NCBI GenBank assembly: GCA_021904315.1
Contig: CM038907.1
Span: 26,171,223-26,235,222 of the forward strand
Direction of reading: 5' to 3'
Source of the DNA: Sphagnum magellanicum
Lineage: Eukaryota > Streptophyta > Sphagnopsida > Sphagnales > Sphagnaceae
DNA: 64,000 bases
Part shown: positions 9,488 to 20,128 of the stretch, piece by piece
How positions within the stretch are numbered: the first letter of the stretch is position 1
How the letters are laid out: the number at the start of each line of letters is the position of its first letter
Made by a program: the position numbers and the translations under genes
Notes under the pieces: generated by a model
Databases searched by the model: none
What the model was told of the DNA's origin: nothing
The model's input: only the letters and a program-made list of their open reading frames with translations

Positions 9488-10846
9488 GGTGTATATGGGT
9501 GTAGAGGTAACGACTTGTAACGAAATATATCGTGATGGTGTGAAAGTAGGTGCAGTAACAGGCGTACCCCACTGATTAACCCCTCCAAATGGGCTCTAAT
9601 GTATTGTTGATGTAGTGTAACCTGAACCTGAATTCCTGGTAGGAGTTGTACTAGATGACAATGGTGCTGTAGAACTTGATGGTATCATTGTGAAGATCGT
9701 GAGCTCAAAGAAATTAGCTCAAATGATTGTGTTATTTTGTACCTAATGCCTTGGTTTTGGCTAAGCAATAATGCTTTCATCATCCAAGGACATGGTGTTG
9801 TCCCATGCCCCAAAATTTTGAAGAAATATAGAGCATTAGATACGGTTTGAAAAATATGATATTGGATATGTATGTACGTAGTACATACAATTTGAAGAAT
9901 ATAGCATGTCAACGAGGATGAACGGCGATGGATGGATGTCGGTGGACAAAAGTCCATAAATGGAAGTTCGTGGATGGTGACAGACGTCGGATGGGTGTTG
10001 ATCGCAACGAACGTTAGACGAAAGCTAACAAATGTTAGATGGATGTCGCGGTGCTATAGAGCGCCTTTGAGCTTCGCAGTGATGACGGATGCAGTGTTGT
10101 AGCTCGCAACAATATAGTGATGGCGGACGTGACATTGTAATTCGCAACACTGCAGTAATGGCGAACGCAACACTAAAGCTTGTGACATTGCAATTCATGG
10201 TGTTGCAATGATGGCGGATACAACGCTACAAATCACCAAAGAGCTCTGGCATGTAGAAGCAAATTTTTTTATTTGATTTCGGTAACTTTAAAAGTCTACA
10301 GGGCTCCTCTTATGAGAGAGAGAGAGAAAGAGCTTTAAAACCTCATTTGTTCCAGGATACATCACTCCCCCATTTGGTTTCGCTCTTCCTAGCTCCTCCG
10401 ATTTTGGTGTTGGTTGGCAGAGGTATAACAACACAAGTTCCTTCCAACAATAACACTAGTAGCAAAAGAAACCCAAGAACTCAAAGCCAAGAAAAATTTG
10501 CCGCTTTCAACATTAAGCAACAAAGAGAAGTTTTTCTAGAATTAAATTGCAAAAAAGGAAAGAAAACGTAGTGTATGTAAATGGCGACCGTGTAATAGCC
10601 GCTGTGAACATCTAAAAATATAGTGTGACTATGGAGGAAACCTTCCCTGACAAAGGAATTCTAGAAAAATTAACAAAAAAAGGGAAAAGCTGGGCCTTTT
10701 ATACAGCCGCCAATAAGCCGAAAACCCTAAACAAGCCGTAACCCTAAAACACCTGATAGTGTACAATAACCTAAGAACGTGTATTAATTCTAAAAGCGTA
10801 CATTAACCCTAAAAGGCATGATTGGCATGCCCGTAACCGACCATCA
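9488..10846 (-). mobile_element. Leader and LTR of retrotransposon copy B
   Basis: This minus-strand stretch continues copy B upstream of its gag and mirrors copy A. Matching landmarks are TTTGGAGGGGTTAAT, CATGTCCTTGGATGATGA, the TATAAAAGGCC promoter near 10700, and GGCATGCC close to the presumed LTR start at 10846. A GA-rich run (GAGAGAGAGAAAGAG, about 10315-10330) is private to this copy. The LTR end within the unit is uncertain. Confidence 0.72.
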
Positions 10847-11369
10847 TGTATGAAGCCATGCATACAAGATGACAACACTAATGTGAACATTAGGAATTGT
10901 TGGGCCTCAAGTTTACATATTAAAAGACTTGTTGAGAGACATGTTGAAAAGCATAAAACTCTAGGTGAACCAAAAATATTAGTCACAATTACGTAGATGA
11001 TAGGAGGAATTTGAGCCCTAATTTGACCCTTAATTTGTAGGGCAACACAAAAGGATGATCACACTATAACAACATTTATTTATTTGACTTAAAAATAAGG
11101 ATATAATTCCAAACTATGCTAAAACCAATAATTTGCATGTCATGTGATGTGGAAGTGTCTTTAATACTTGTGATGGCCATGATCTTATAAATGTTTTTTT
11201 TCAATGTATGCATTTAAATAGGATAATTATAGGCTTAGAAATTTTTGGTCCTTTTAAAAAATTGCACTGAAAGGATAAGAAATTTTTTATTACGAGTGTA
11301 ATTCGAGGGGTTGGAATTTTTTTATTCATATGGAGAGATTATGAAAGTTGACTGATAATTAATCAAAAG
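10847..11369. other. Intergenic, no gene recognised
   Basis: Moderately AT-rich sequence lies between copy B and solo LTR 2. The short open frames have no recognisable domain. It may be the flank into which copy B inserted, but no target duplication can be checked because the end of A lies outside the window. Confidence 0.5.
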
Positions 11370-11374
11370 GAGTT

Positions 11375-12191
11375 TGACGCACTCCCAAGTCCCGGGTTGA
11401 ATCCACTTGAGGGTCCAATTATGTTTAGTTGCAGAAAAGTGGGACTTGAGGGGCGCTCCCAACTTCCAGCACTAAGGAGGGGTAGAGGGGTGTGCTAGAA
11501 GTCCCGGGATTAGACTAGGAAGATGGATTAGAAGATCAAGCACTAATCTGCATCCAAAACCAACCACAAAAGGGTTAATTCACATTCGGAAACACCCTTG
11601 GGTGTTGGGACAAGCCACGGGCAACTTGGACTACTTGACTCACCACGGCCCGGACTCGGGGGAAGCCACCACCTTCCCCCACATAGTATTTTTTGCCTCT
11701 CACCGCGGAAGCTACATCCGAATGGCTTTTTTTCCCGGGATTCCCAAGTTGGAGTCCCGAAACTGTCCCAGGTTGGAGTCCCGGGACTTTGGATGGCCAC
11801 AGCTCTTCGCCCTAAGCTCGGATCGGGACGAGTCCTAAATCAAAGTTGTAGCTCTCGTCAAGAGCTTTCCAACTCCGTGTCGCACTTCTTGAGGCGACGT
11901 CGGGAAGAGGTCGATTCCCGAATTTTAGTGGTCGGGAGTCAAACTGCCAGTTTGACTCCCGACCCTTCTTTTGCCCATAACTTGGGCTGTAGATGTCCAA
12001 ATTACCAATGCGAGGCCATTTTGGACATACTCTTCAAGAAATTTCCAATGACATAAAGAACGCAACAAGGAGAGGAGATTTGACCCCTCAAATCGTCTTC
12101 TGAATTTTTGGGAGTCCCATAGGACTCTAAATCTCCACTTTTGGGAGTGGGAATTGCATTCTCCCACTTTGCCCAAAGTGGTGTTACGATA
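11375..12191 (-). mobile_element. Solo LTR 2 of the gypsy family, TSD GAGTT
   Basis: This 817-bp short-type LTR begins TGACGCACTCCC and ends GTGTTACGATA, a slightly decayed form of GGTTGCGACA. The duplication GAGTT at 11370-11374 and 12192-12196 fixes both ends. It carries a 17-bp perfect stem palindrome at 11930-11964. Confidence 0.93.
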
Positions 12192-12196
12192 GAGTT

Positions 12197-12625
12197 AATT
12201 AGTTTGGTGTGTTTTTAATCTTTTAGAACAAAAAAAATTCAAATTGATTATTTCAATTTTTAGGGGAAGCAAAGGTGAAAACCTTGAAGTATTTTTAAGG
12301 GAATATAAGAAAAATTGTATCGGTATTGGGTTTTGAACCACTATAAAAAGTTCAATTTTTATCCTGAATCCCTAAAAGGTACAACATCACATTAATTTGA
12401 GCAACAACTATAAGTGTTGAGGGGATCATGGAATGACATAACCAAGGTTTTTGTGAAAGAATTTATGTGAAAAATGTCAATTAACACTTAACACTTGAAT
12501 TGAATCAACTAAAGTAGGGGGTTTTAGAGTTAATGGAAATATAAAAAAATTGTATAATGAGAAAATAATGACATTATAGAATAAATTTCAGGTGTGTTTT
12601 AAGGCATAAACCATGAAGAAACTAA
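12197..12625. other. AT-rich spacer between two solo LTRs
   Basis: About 430 bp of AT-rich sequence has no open frame of note and no repeat that I could pair. It is simply the interval between two independent LTR insertions. Confidence 0.5.
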
Positions 12626-12630
12626 TTTAA

Positions 12631-13654
12631 TGACGTGCTCCCAAGTTCCTATTAGACCCACTTGAGGGTCCAAGTATGTGGCAATGCGGAAGGAGTTGGA
12701 ACTTGGAGCACGCTCCCGACTTCTAGCGCTAGAGGGGGGTGAAAGGGGTGTGCTAGAAGTCCCGGGATAAACTAGGAAGAGTTGACAAACTTCACTCATT
12801 CACACGGGCCTGCATGGAACCACACAAAGTGGTTAGTGTATGGTTGAAGCACTTTTGGTGCTAAGACAAGCCACGGGCAACACGGACACACAAGACTCAC
12901 CACGGCCCGAACCTTGAGGGAAGCCATCACCTTCCCCCTTATAGTATACTCCGCAGCTCTCCACGGAGGCTACATCCAAATGGCTATTTTTCCTGGGACT
13001 CTTGAGTGGGAGTCCCGAAATCGCGCCAAATGGGACTCCCGGGACTTTGGAACCCCATAACTTTGCGAGCAGACCTTGGATCGCGGTGCGGTCTGAAGCA
13101 AAGTTGTAGATCTCATCGAGACCTTTCCAACGGTATATCGCACGTTCTCTGCAGCCAAATATTTCGGGTTGATTCTTGACTTTTAGTGGTCGGGAGTCAA
13201 AATTGGCAGACTCCCGGGAATTCGACTCCCGACCCTTCTTTTGGCCATAACTTGTGTTTCAGATGTCCAAATGAGCAATGCGAGCCCATTTTAGATATCT
13301 ACGCTTCAAGAAATTTCCAATGATATAAAGAACGACATAAGACATTGAGGTTTGACCCCTGCAATCGCTCTCTGAAGTTTCGGGAGTCCACCGGGACTCC
13401 ATCTCCCAAAGTGGGAGTTGCCTTGGGAGTGTGAGTGTTCACTCCCTCACACTTTCTTACACTCCCGGGAGTGTGATGTGACTCCCGGGCTTTCTCTTGC
13501 CTTGATTCCCGGGCTTGCTCTTACCTTAGCTCTCGGGCTTGTTCTTGCCATAGCTCCCGGGCTTGCTCTTGCCTTAGCTCTCGGGCTTCCTCTTGGCTCG
13601 CAACCTTACAACCCCTTTGTCTTTGGTCCCGGGCCCAAAGCTAGGGTTGCGACA
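12631..13654 (-). mobile_element. Solo LTR 3 of the gypsy family (long subfamily), TSD TTTAA
   Basis: This 1024-bp LTR begins TGACGTGCTCCC and ends TAGGGTTGCGACA. TTTAA is duplicated at 12626-12630 and 13655-13659. Its right part, which is U3 in element orientation, shares the extra block of the 3' LTR at 7534-8620. It also has more copies of a short Ala-Leu-coding repeat at about 13475-13600. Confidence 0.93.
13475..13600. repeat. 24- to 27-bp tandem repeat in LTR U3
   Basis: Roughly five units of the type CTCCCGGGCTTGCTCTTGCCTTAG follow each other, with alternation of CTCCCGGG and CTCTCGGG. The equivalent place in the 3' LTR (around 7600-7690) has fewer, less regular units. Repeats upstream of the transcription start of an LTR often act as enhancers; here that is inference. 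Confidence 0.75.
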
Positions 13655-13659
13655 TTTAA

Positions 13660-14543
13660 TCTTTGCTAAAATCAATGCATTGGTGTTAAAACATTTCATC
13701 ATTGAATTATTGTTAAAGCTACAACAATAATTGATATATAAACAAGCTAAGACATTTGATGAAATGGCAAAGCTAGCTGAAAAGAAGGAGGAGAGCATGG
13801 TGGAAGTTTTGTGACAAATTATGCAATCCATGGCCAAGGTAGTTCATTTTTTGACTAAACTTGTATTGCGGAAACATCCAAAGGTGAATTTTCACATGGA
13901 GTTGACCAGGGAGCAGATGATAAAATAAATGAACTAGTTCAACTTCTATCTCTTGCAACCAAAGGTTAACAAGAATAGAAACTTGGAGTCACTATAAAGC
14001 TAAAATTGTGGCTTGAAGATGAAACCATGATCTCCAAGTGAAAAATGAAAAAAAAGTAAATGGGAAATGCTCCCCTTTACAGATCCCCACCCATGAAACG
14101 TAAATGAACTATAAGCATGATTTAAAGATGAAAGTCACAATTTCCAAGTGAAAAATGAAAAAAAAAGTGGGAGGTGCTCACCCTTACATAATCCCCAGTT
14201 ATGAAACAAAATTTATGGGTTTAAAGCAAAGGTTACGATCTACCTTTTTGCACAAGGTTGAAATTTTTGAATTATGCTCTTAATTTTAAGGTTTAGGAGT
14301 GGGGATGAAGATTAGGGGTTTGGATTTTGGTAGTGCTTATAGAAACCTACATAGGCCCTATGTAGCACCTTACATAGTCTTTCACCGAAATAACCTTGTA
14401 AATAACAACTAAATATCCCTTAAGGCCTTTATGTAGTCCTTAGTAAGTATCTCCTTAAGTAAGTCTTAAATAACTCATCATGTATCCCCATAAATAGCCC
14501 CTTAGCTAACCCCCAAATAACCCCCTAAGTAGTCCCTGAAATA
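13660..14543. other. Intergenic, possible decayed coding fragment
   Basis: No intact gene is seen. Around 13745-13920 a plus-strand frame reads like a decayed protein segment (MAKLAEKKEESMVEVL, then a stop, then MQSMAKVVHFLTKLV) with further stops. I do not recognise it. From about 14040 the sequence becomes low complexity and leads into the repeat array. Confidence 0.4.
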
Positions 14544-15125
14544 ACTTATGTAACCTCAAATATAGCCCCCCAAGCATCCTATAACTTAGGAAGTCCTTCG
14601 GTTGCCCTAAAATAACCCTAAAATAACCCCATATATAACTCTATAAATATCCCCTAACTTAGGAAATCCCTACATAATCTCTTAAATAATCCCCTAGATA
14701 GTCCCAAAATAATCCCTAGGTGGCCTTATATGTAACCCTATAAATATCCCCTAACTTAAAAAATCTCTAGATAGTATCTTAAATTGCTCCTTGGATGGCC
14801 CCAAAATAGTTCCTAATTGGCCCCATATGTAACTCTATAGATATCCCCTAGGTAATATTCATAGAGTTATCTAGGAAGTTCTTAGGTAATCTCCTAGATT
14901 GCACCCTTGGTAGACTCAAAATAATCTCTAGGTGACCCATATGTAATCCTATAAGTGTCCCCTAACTCAGGAAGTCCCTAGGTAGTGGCCTAAATAGTCA
15001 CTGGATAACTCAAAATAGGCCCTAAGTGACCCCATATGAAACTTTATAAATATCCCCTAAATTAGGAAGTCCCTAAGTAATCTTTTATATAACCTGTAGG
15101 TAACCCCAAAATAGCCCCCAATATA
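14544..15125. repeat. Tandem array of about 95-bp units, CCCTAAA-like
   Basis: Units recognisable by CCCATATGTAACTCTATAAA followed by TATCCCCTAACTTAGGAAGT begin near 14627, 14724, 14821, 14937 and 15030, with a poorer one near 14544. Spacings are 83, 97, 97, 116 and 93 bp. Each unit is itself made of 13- to 16-bp subrepeats built on CCCTAAATA or CCCTAGATAGT. Degenerate subrepeats extend from about 14380 to 15330. Confidence 0.8.
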
Positions 15126-15841
15126 ACCTCCTAAATCGCTCCCTAGATAATCCCTAAATAGTCCCATAGGTAGCCCCCTAAATAGTCATCTAAGTCACTC
15201 CTCAATAGCTCTCTATGTATCCTAATTAGTAGTTCCTAAGTATTTGCTGACATAAAAATTTCCTAGATAGTTCCTAAATAGTCCCCTAATAACTATTAAA
15301 TATCTCCCTAGATAATTCATACATAGCCCATGGGTAAGTACGTAGATAGGCACGTATCCCATAGCTCATTAAGTAGGGAGGCCTAACCTATTTCACCCCT
15401 ACTAGGTAGCCCTCTGGTCTGAAGGCCATGTAGTGTGGTTAGAAAAGTGACCATGGCAGTCACTTTTGAGGACTGCATCCTGTGTTTTCAGGACTGGTCC
15501 TCAGTTTCGTGCACTCTATGGATAGCCGAAAAAGAAGAGAGGATGAGAGGAGGATGTCAGGATCAAAGTGAGGCTGAAACCCAAGATTACTTTATAGATA
15601 AAGTATTTATCAATTAGAGTTATCCGTAAAGTCGGGCGATTAGGGGGCGAGAACGGCCAGTTTCCGCATAATAGGGCATCAAACGCGTCACTGGAAATGA
15701 AATTTTTACATAAGGAAATTACTAGGACCCAAACTAGTTTTTCCACCAATTTTAGTGGTAAACTGAGTTTCATCCTATGTTTCCTTTTTCCTGAACGCCT
15801 ACACTACTGTTACATATATTTTCACTGCTCCTACTTGTACA
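15126..15841. other. Degenerate repeat tail and unassigned sequence
   Basis: To about 15330 it holds scattered CCCTAAATAG subrepeats of the array on its left. From 15420 the base composition changes, and parts (for example ATTAGAGTTATCCGTAAAGTCGG near 15614-15636) match in inverse the region 18260-18285. That suggests the inverted-repeat pair described separately is longer than its well-conserved core. No gene is seen. Confidence 0.45.
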
Positions 15842-15970
15842 ACTACTATAATTACTCTCGAACCTTGTGCAATATGTGCTGAAGATTTAATACTCAGATT
15901 TCATACTCAGATTTAATAAAATTTCCTTACTTTGCAGATACCACTAAAAGAGGGGATAAGGGGTGAAAGA
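15842..15970 (+). repeat. Left arm of diverged inverted repeat
   Basis: TACTATAATTACTCTCGAACCT through AAAAGAGGGGATAAGGGGTGAAAG aligns with the reverse complement of 17913-18051. Shared blocks include CTCGAACCTTGTGCA, TTTAATAAAATTTCCTTACTT and CACTAAAAGAGGGG. The arms probably are two opposite copies of one transposable element about 2 kb apart. Confidence 0.75.
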
Positions 15971-16591
15971 AACAGAGGGTGACTTTATGGATACTCTATT
16001 GTTTTGCAAAAATCACAAGCAATTTATGTCAAACTGGCCAGGTGCTATGCATCCACAAAACTGGACCAGGTGCTATGTATCCACCTTGGTTTCGTTGCCC
16101 TTGTGTTAGGTCATCAACAAGTTGAAAGCCAAAAGCTGAAATGACTCTGAAAAAGTCCAAAAGCCCAAAATAAACCACCATAGCTAGCTGGTTTCCTCTT
16201 TCATTTAGGCCCCCTTTACATTATAGTGAGGAACCCTGACTATGGAAACATTGAGAGCCCTCAAAACACATCCCAGGCTGTCCCATGGAAAATCAGAAAT
16301 CATTTTATGTGTGGGCCTCGGTTGTCAAGTCAAATATAAAGTGAAAATAGATTTTATTGAAGTGCCAACATATTATAACGAAGCCAAAAAGGGTAGCTAA
16401 TTATTTTATGTAAATTTTAATTTTTACTTTGATATTTTATGTAACTTTGTTTACTGTTGGTTTAAGGTTTGTCTTTTTAAAAAAGTATATGTATCACTTT
16501 CCTTCCTTTCCTTCTTTCTCCACTTTCTTCACTTTCATCATTTCAACTAGTAGGTAGGAGCCCCATGGATCATGAAAGAGAAAAAAATCCA

Positions 16592-17030
16592 ATCAAACAT
16601 AACTTTTGTGGCCATGGGCTAACAAACTTCATGCTCATTTTTTATTTAAAAATGAGAAAAAAATATGTAAATTTTTTCTTACCAATCATAACTTTTTTGG
16701 ACCATGGGTTAACAAATTTTGCGCCCACATTCAAAAAAAAAAAAAAATCTTTTGGAGAAAATTTATTTTAAAAAATTCCAAATGGTCACAACCTTTTAGG
16801 CCCATGGGCTAATGAACTTTGCACCCAACTTCAAAAAATGTTAATAAAAAAAATTGAGAAAAACTCATGAAAAATAGTTTGCAAACCAATCATGGCATTT
16901 TGGGCGCATGGTTTAACAAATGTTGAACCCACCTCAAAAAGGTTATAATAACAATCTAAGTTTGAATAATCAAAATCTAACCAATCACAATTTTTTGAGC
17001 CCAATGGTTTAATGGACTTGTTGCCAAGCT
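16592..17030. repeat. Five-unit tandem repeat, period 90-104 bp
   Basis: Each unit holds AACCAATCATAACTTTTTTGG, then CCATGGGTTAACAAA, then a GCRCCCA block and an A-rich tail. The CCATGG-type anchor occurs near 16612, 16702, 16802, 16906 and 17001. A weak sixth unit may lie near 17200-17235. The unit is unrelated to the array at 14.5-15.1 kb, although the period is similar. Confidence 0.8.
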
Positions 17031-17912
17031 GATCACCTAGACCACGGCTTGGTGGCAAGTTTGTTAAACCATGAAACGTTATTCATAATGCATTTATTGT
17101 TAATTTTTCATCCACTTACATTTCCTTGGATCCTTGGTTTTTCAACCTTGTGTAAAATAAACTTGACCCAAAAATGGTTTTTCCTCGGTGTTCTTCTAAT
17201 CATAATTTAAATTTTTTTGATGGTCATGGACTCTCAGACTTTAGTGTAACAGGGGCCTTAGAATTCACAGCTTTTCATCAACCCTACAACTGAAAATACA
17301 CAAACGAGAGGATAGAAACACTACAAAGACTGATAAGTACTGGTTGCAACAGAGAGCCAAGTACTAAACCACACCTTGGGTGAATCAGCACCCACACTGT
17401 TACCGTGCTGAAAACCCCAAAATCCATTTAAATTGCTTCTAAATAGTACAAATATCCCAGGCTTTCACTAAATCAGAGTCTCTAAGTCCAAATCTAACAT
17501 TTGTGAGGCTCAAGATGGCTATATGCCCAGCAGTGCACAGTATGTGACCGGCGCATTTAAATTCAGAAAGAAAAGTAAAAATATGCCAGTTTGGCTTAGC
17601 AAACTGGTTTTGCCCTGCATTTTTGTACAGTGTGCCGAGGCTGGTAAAAGGCACGAGAGCAAAGCCTAAGACCTGTCAATGAAGAGTGTAATAAATGTGA
17701 TCTGACTACCGGTCCCTGCTTGTGATTGGTCAATCATAATGATTGGTCCAAGTGGTTTACTATTAGTAGTCTCCCACCTATTTGCAGTCCTAGTTTAAGG
17801 TCGGGGTAGGAAAAAAATTAAACTATTAGACTTCAATGTGAAAAAAATTTGTGGAGGGTCACATAGAGATTATCTACAAATTCACCCTGTCTTCACCCTC
17901 TCTTTGGGCCTC

Positions 17913-18051
17913 CTTTCACCCCCTAACCCCTCTTTTAGTGATATCCGTCAAGTAAGGAAATTTTATTAAATCTCAATATGAAATGCTGAAACTCAGTGCG
18001 AAATGCTGAACCTCAACATTTAATGCACAAGGTTCGAGAGGAATTATAGTA
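17913..18051 (-). repeat. Right arm of diverged inverted repeat
   Basis: This is the inverse partner of 15842-15970, with the same blocks in reverse complement (CCCCTCTTTTAGTG, AAGTAAGGAAATTTTATTAAA, TGCACAAGGTTCGAGAG). Similarity appears to continue more weakly to about 18300. Confidence 0.75.
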
Positions 18052-19260
18052 GCTGGACAGAGAGAGCAGTGAAAATCTAGGTAGCAGCAGTGGTGGAGCC
18101 GCGCAGGAAAAAAGAAAGACACGGTGAAACTCAGGAGCCATCAAAATTGATGGTTTTCTGAGTTTCAACCCCAATTGAATGCTACTGTACTGTTTTGCAC
18201 GTTTTTTGAAATTCTCACCTTGTGTATGACCAAAGTCAGGGTACTGGTGCTGACTTTTCCTGACTTTTTACGGATATCTCTATTGAGCACCAGTGCTTTA
18301 AGAGGCCTCACTAAAATTGATGAAGGTACTAGCGTGGCTCCTGCAGATTCACCCTGGCCCGCCACCATGGTCAGTCCTAGGACTAGTTATACAGTTACAT
18401 TGGGTTTCTTAGGTAGCCGCTATTGGTAACCAGGAATATGTTTGCAATCATCTCTTGAATTATCCCACCTACCTACTTCAATCCATCCAACATGTGGGTG
18501 CCTTTCGTAGGAGTCTTCCCCATCCTCAAAAATATCAAACAAGAAGCAAAGTGGTGGTGTTGTGTGTACAGAATGTGTGGCTTGGTGACCAGAGCTGAGG
18601 ATTCCCTGGTCTCTTCCTCTCTTGTACTGTTTTCTCCCTGAAATGCAATGGAGTTGTTCCATTTCTTCCCCACCCCCCCAAACAAAACAAGGGGTGTGTC
18701 ACACTGTGGCCTTGCCATTCACATTGAAAAGTATCTTAAGGCAAAAGAAGAATATTATGGAAACTCTAATATTTCACCATGTAAAAATATATTAATCTTC
18801 AACAACAGATCCTCTAAAAGAAACCAAAATCCTTCAAGATATTATAATCTCAAGTTTCAACACAAGCTAAAATATCATCTTTCAAAAATCCTCATATGAA
18901 AATAGACCTATTATTATATTACGTAGGGGCCAAAATCCCTTAAGCTGCTATACTCTATAATGAATGTAAACACAATATCGTTGCCTTGGTAGGCAAGGCC
19001 AAAAACAAAGAAGAAGCAAAGTGCAATTGATTTGCTTTCCTTTTTCCTTCCCAAAAGTCAGCACTTTGTTTTTTTTTTCCTTTGAGTGTTCATGATTCAT
19101 GCCCTTTTAGTATGTCCATTATTGGCACAAGTACGTGGTACTAGTTACCTACATCACAAAGTATTTGGTGAGCAGACATAGCTACAAGAATTTGGAAGAC
19201 TGTTGGGAAGGTGGGCAGGGCAGGGGAGGAGTGGATTTTGAGCTTTCCATGGTCCATACT
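18052..19260. other. Intergenic, upstream of the reductase gene
   Basis: The first 250 bp are probably more of the inverted-repeat element. Short open frames on both strands at 18400-18900 have no recognisable domain. The last few hundred bases are presumably the promoter of the downstream gene. Confidence 0.45.
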
Positions 19261-19263
19261 TGG

Positions 19264-19274
19264 GTTTTTATAAG
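19264..19274 (+). promoter_or_regulatory. Possible TATA box of the reductase gene
   Basis: GTTTTTATAAG lies 855 bp before the start codon. If transcription starts about 30 bp later, the leader is interrupted by an intron from 19382 (GAGCAG|GTTCAG) to 20079 (TTGATTTTCAG|AGCC). The interval is T-rich, as plant introns are. This is inference from consensus only. Confidence 0.35.
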
Positions 19275-20128
19275 AATCTGAGTGCTTGTGTCACGGGTAT
19301 TGTGCATTACAGAAGTTTTCAAAACACAGTGCAAGCAAGCTGTTAACCACCCAATTCAATCTTGCTTCCTATAACGAGCAGGTTCAGGTCCGTCATCATT
19401 TTTCTCTCTTTCTCAAGTTGTTTTTGATGAGTTTCTATCTCTACCCAACTTTTGTTGCATTGTTATCCGCAGTGGGTTTGAGATCTTTTAACATGGTGTT
19501 TGGTCCCGAGATGATATTTTCTGTGAATGTTTTGAAGCAGACAATTTGCAGCGAGGTTTCTCATCTATTGATAAAGATGGGACTCATACTTCCTTGTTTG
19601 GTCCAGTAATCACATTGTACGTTGTTTGATGGAGCTTGTTTTATGCGCATCTCGTACTTGCTTATGCTCGCAGCTTGAAACTGGAATGAAGGAATGTCAA
19701 GTTTGTAAAATTTGTTTTGCTTATGGAGATGAGAATCTCAGTGTTGGTTGATGATCATGTTCAGTCATTCTGTCACCAAAATTGGAGAAGTTGCATCAAT
19801 GTTGTGTATACAAGCAGTTTGAATGCAAGAAGCATTTCACCTTGGGAGCTCTTTTGCACATGCAGTTTTGCTTGCATATTGTTTTGGGGTTGTCTAGCTT
19901 CAGAAAAGGAGAAAACCTTCTCGAGGATGAATCATTGATTAAGCTTTGGCTACGCTGTTTGTCATTCTTGTCCTTGTTTTTTTCGCTCCGGAGGAAGAAA
20001 TGGACAAGGATACTCACACGACCTAAAAAATTGGTCGTTGTTTTAAGCTCCCCTCACTCAATTGAATCTTGATTTTCAGAGCCTTTCAATTTTCGTCTTG
20101 ATCTTCCCATCAAAGCAAACGAGACACA

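Noticed and set aside
19286-19609. 107-codon plus-strand frame upstream of the reductase
   Set aside because: No domain; it falls in the likely leader and leader intron of the reductase gene.
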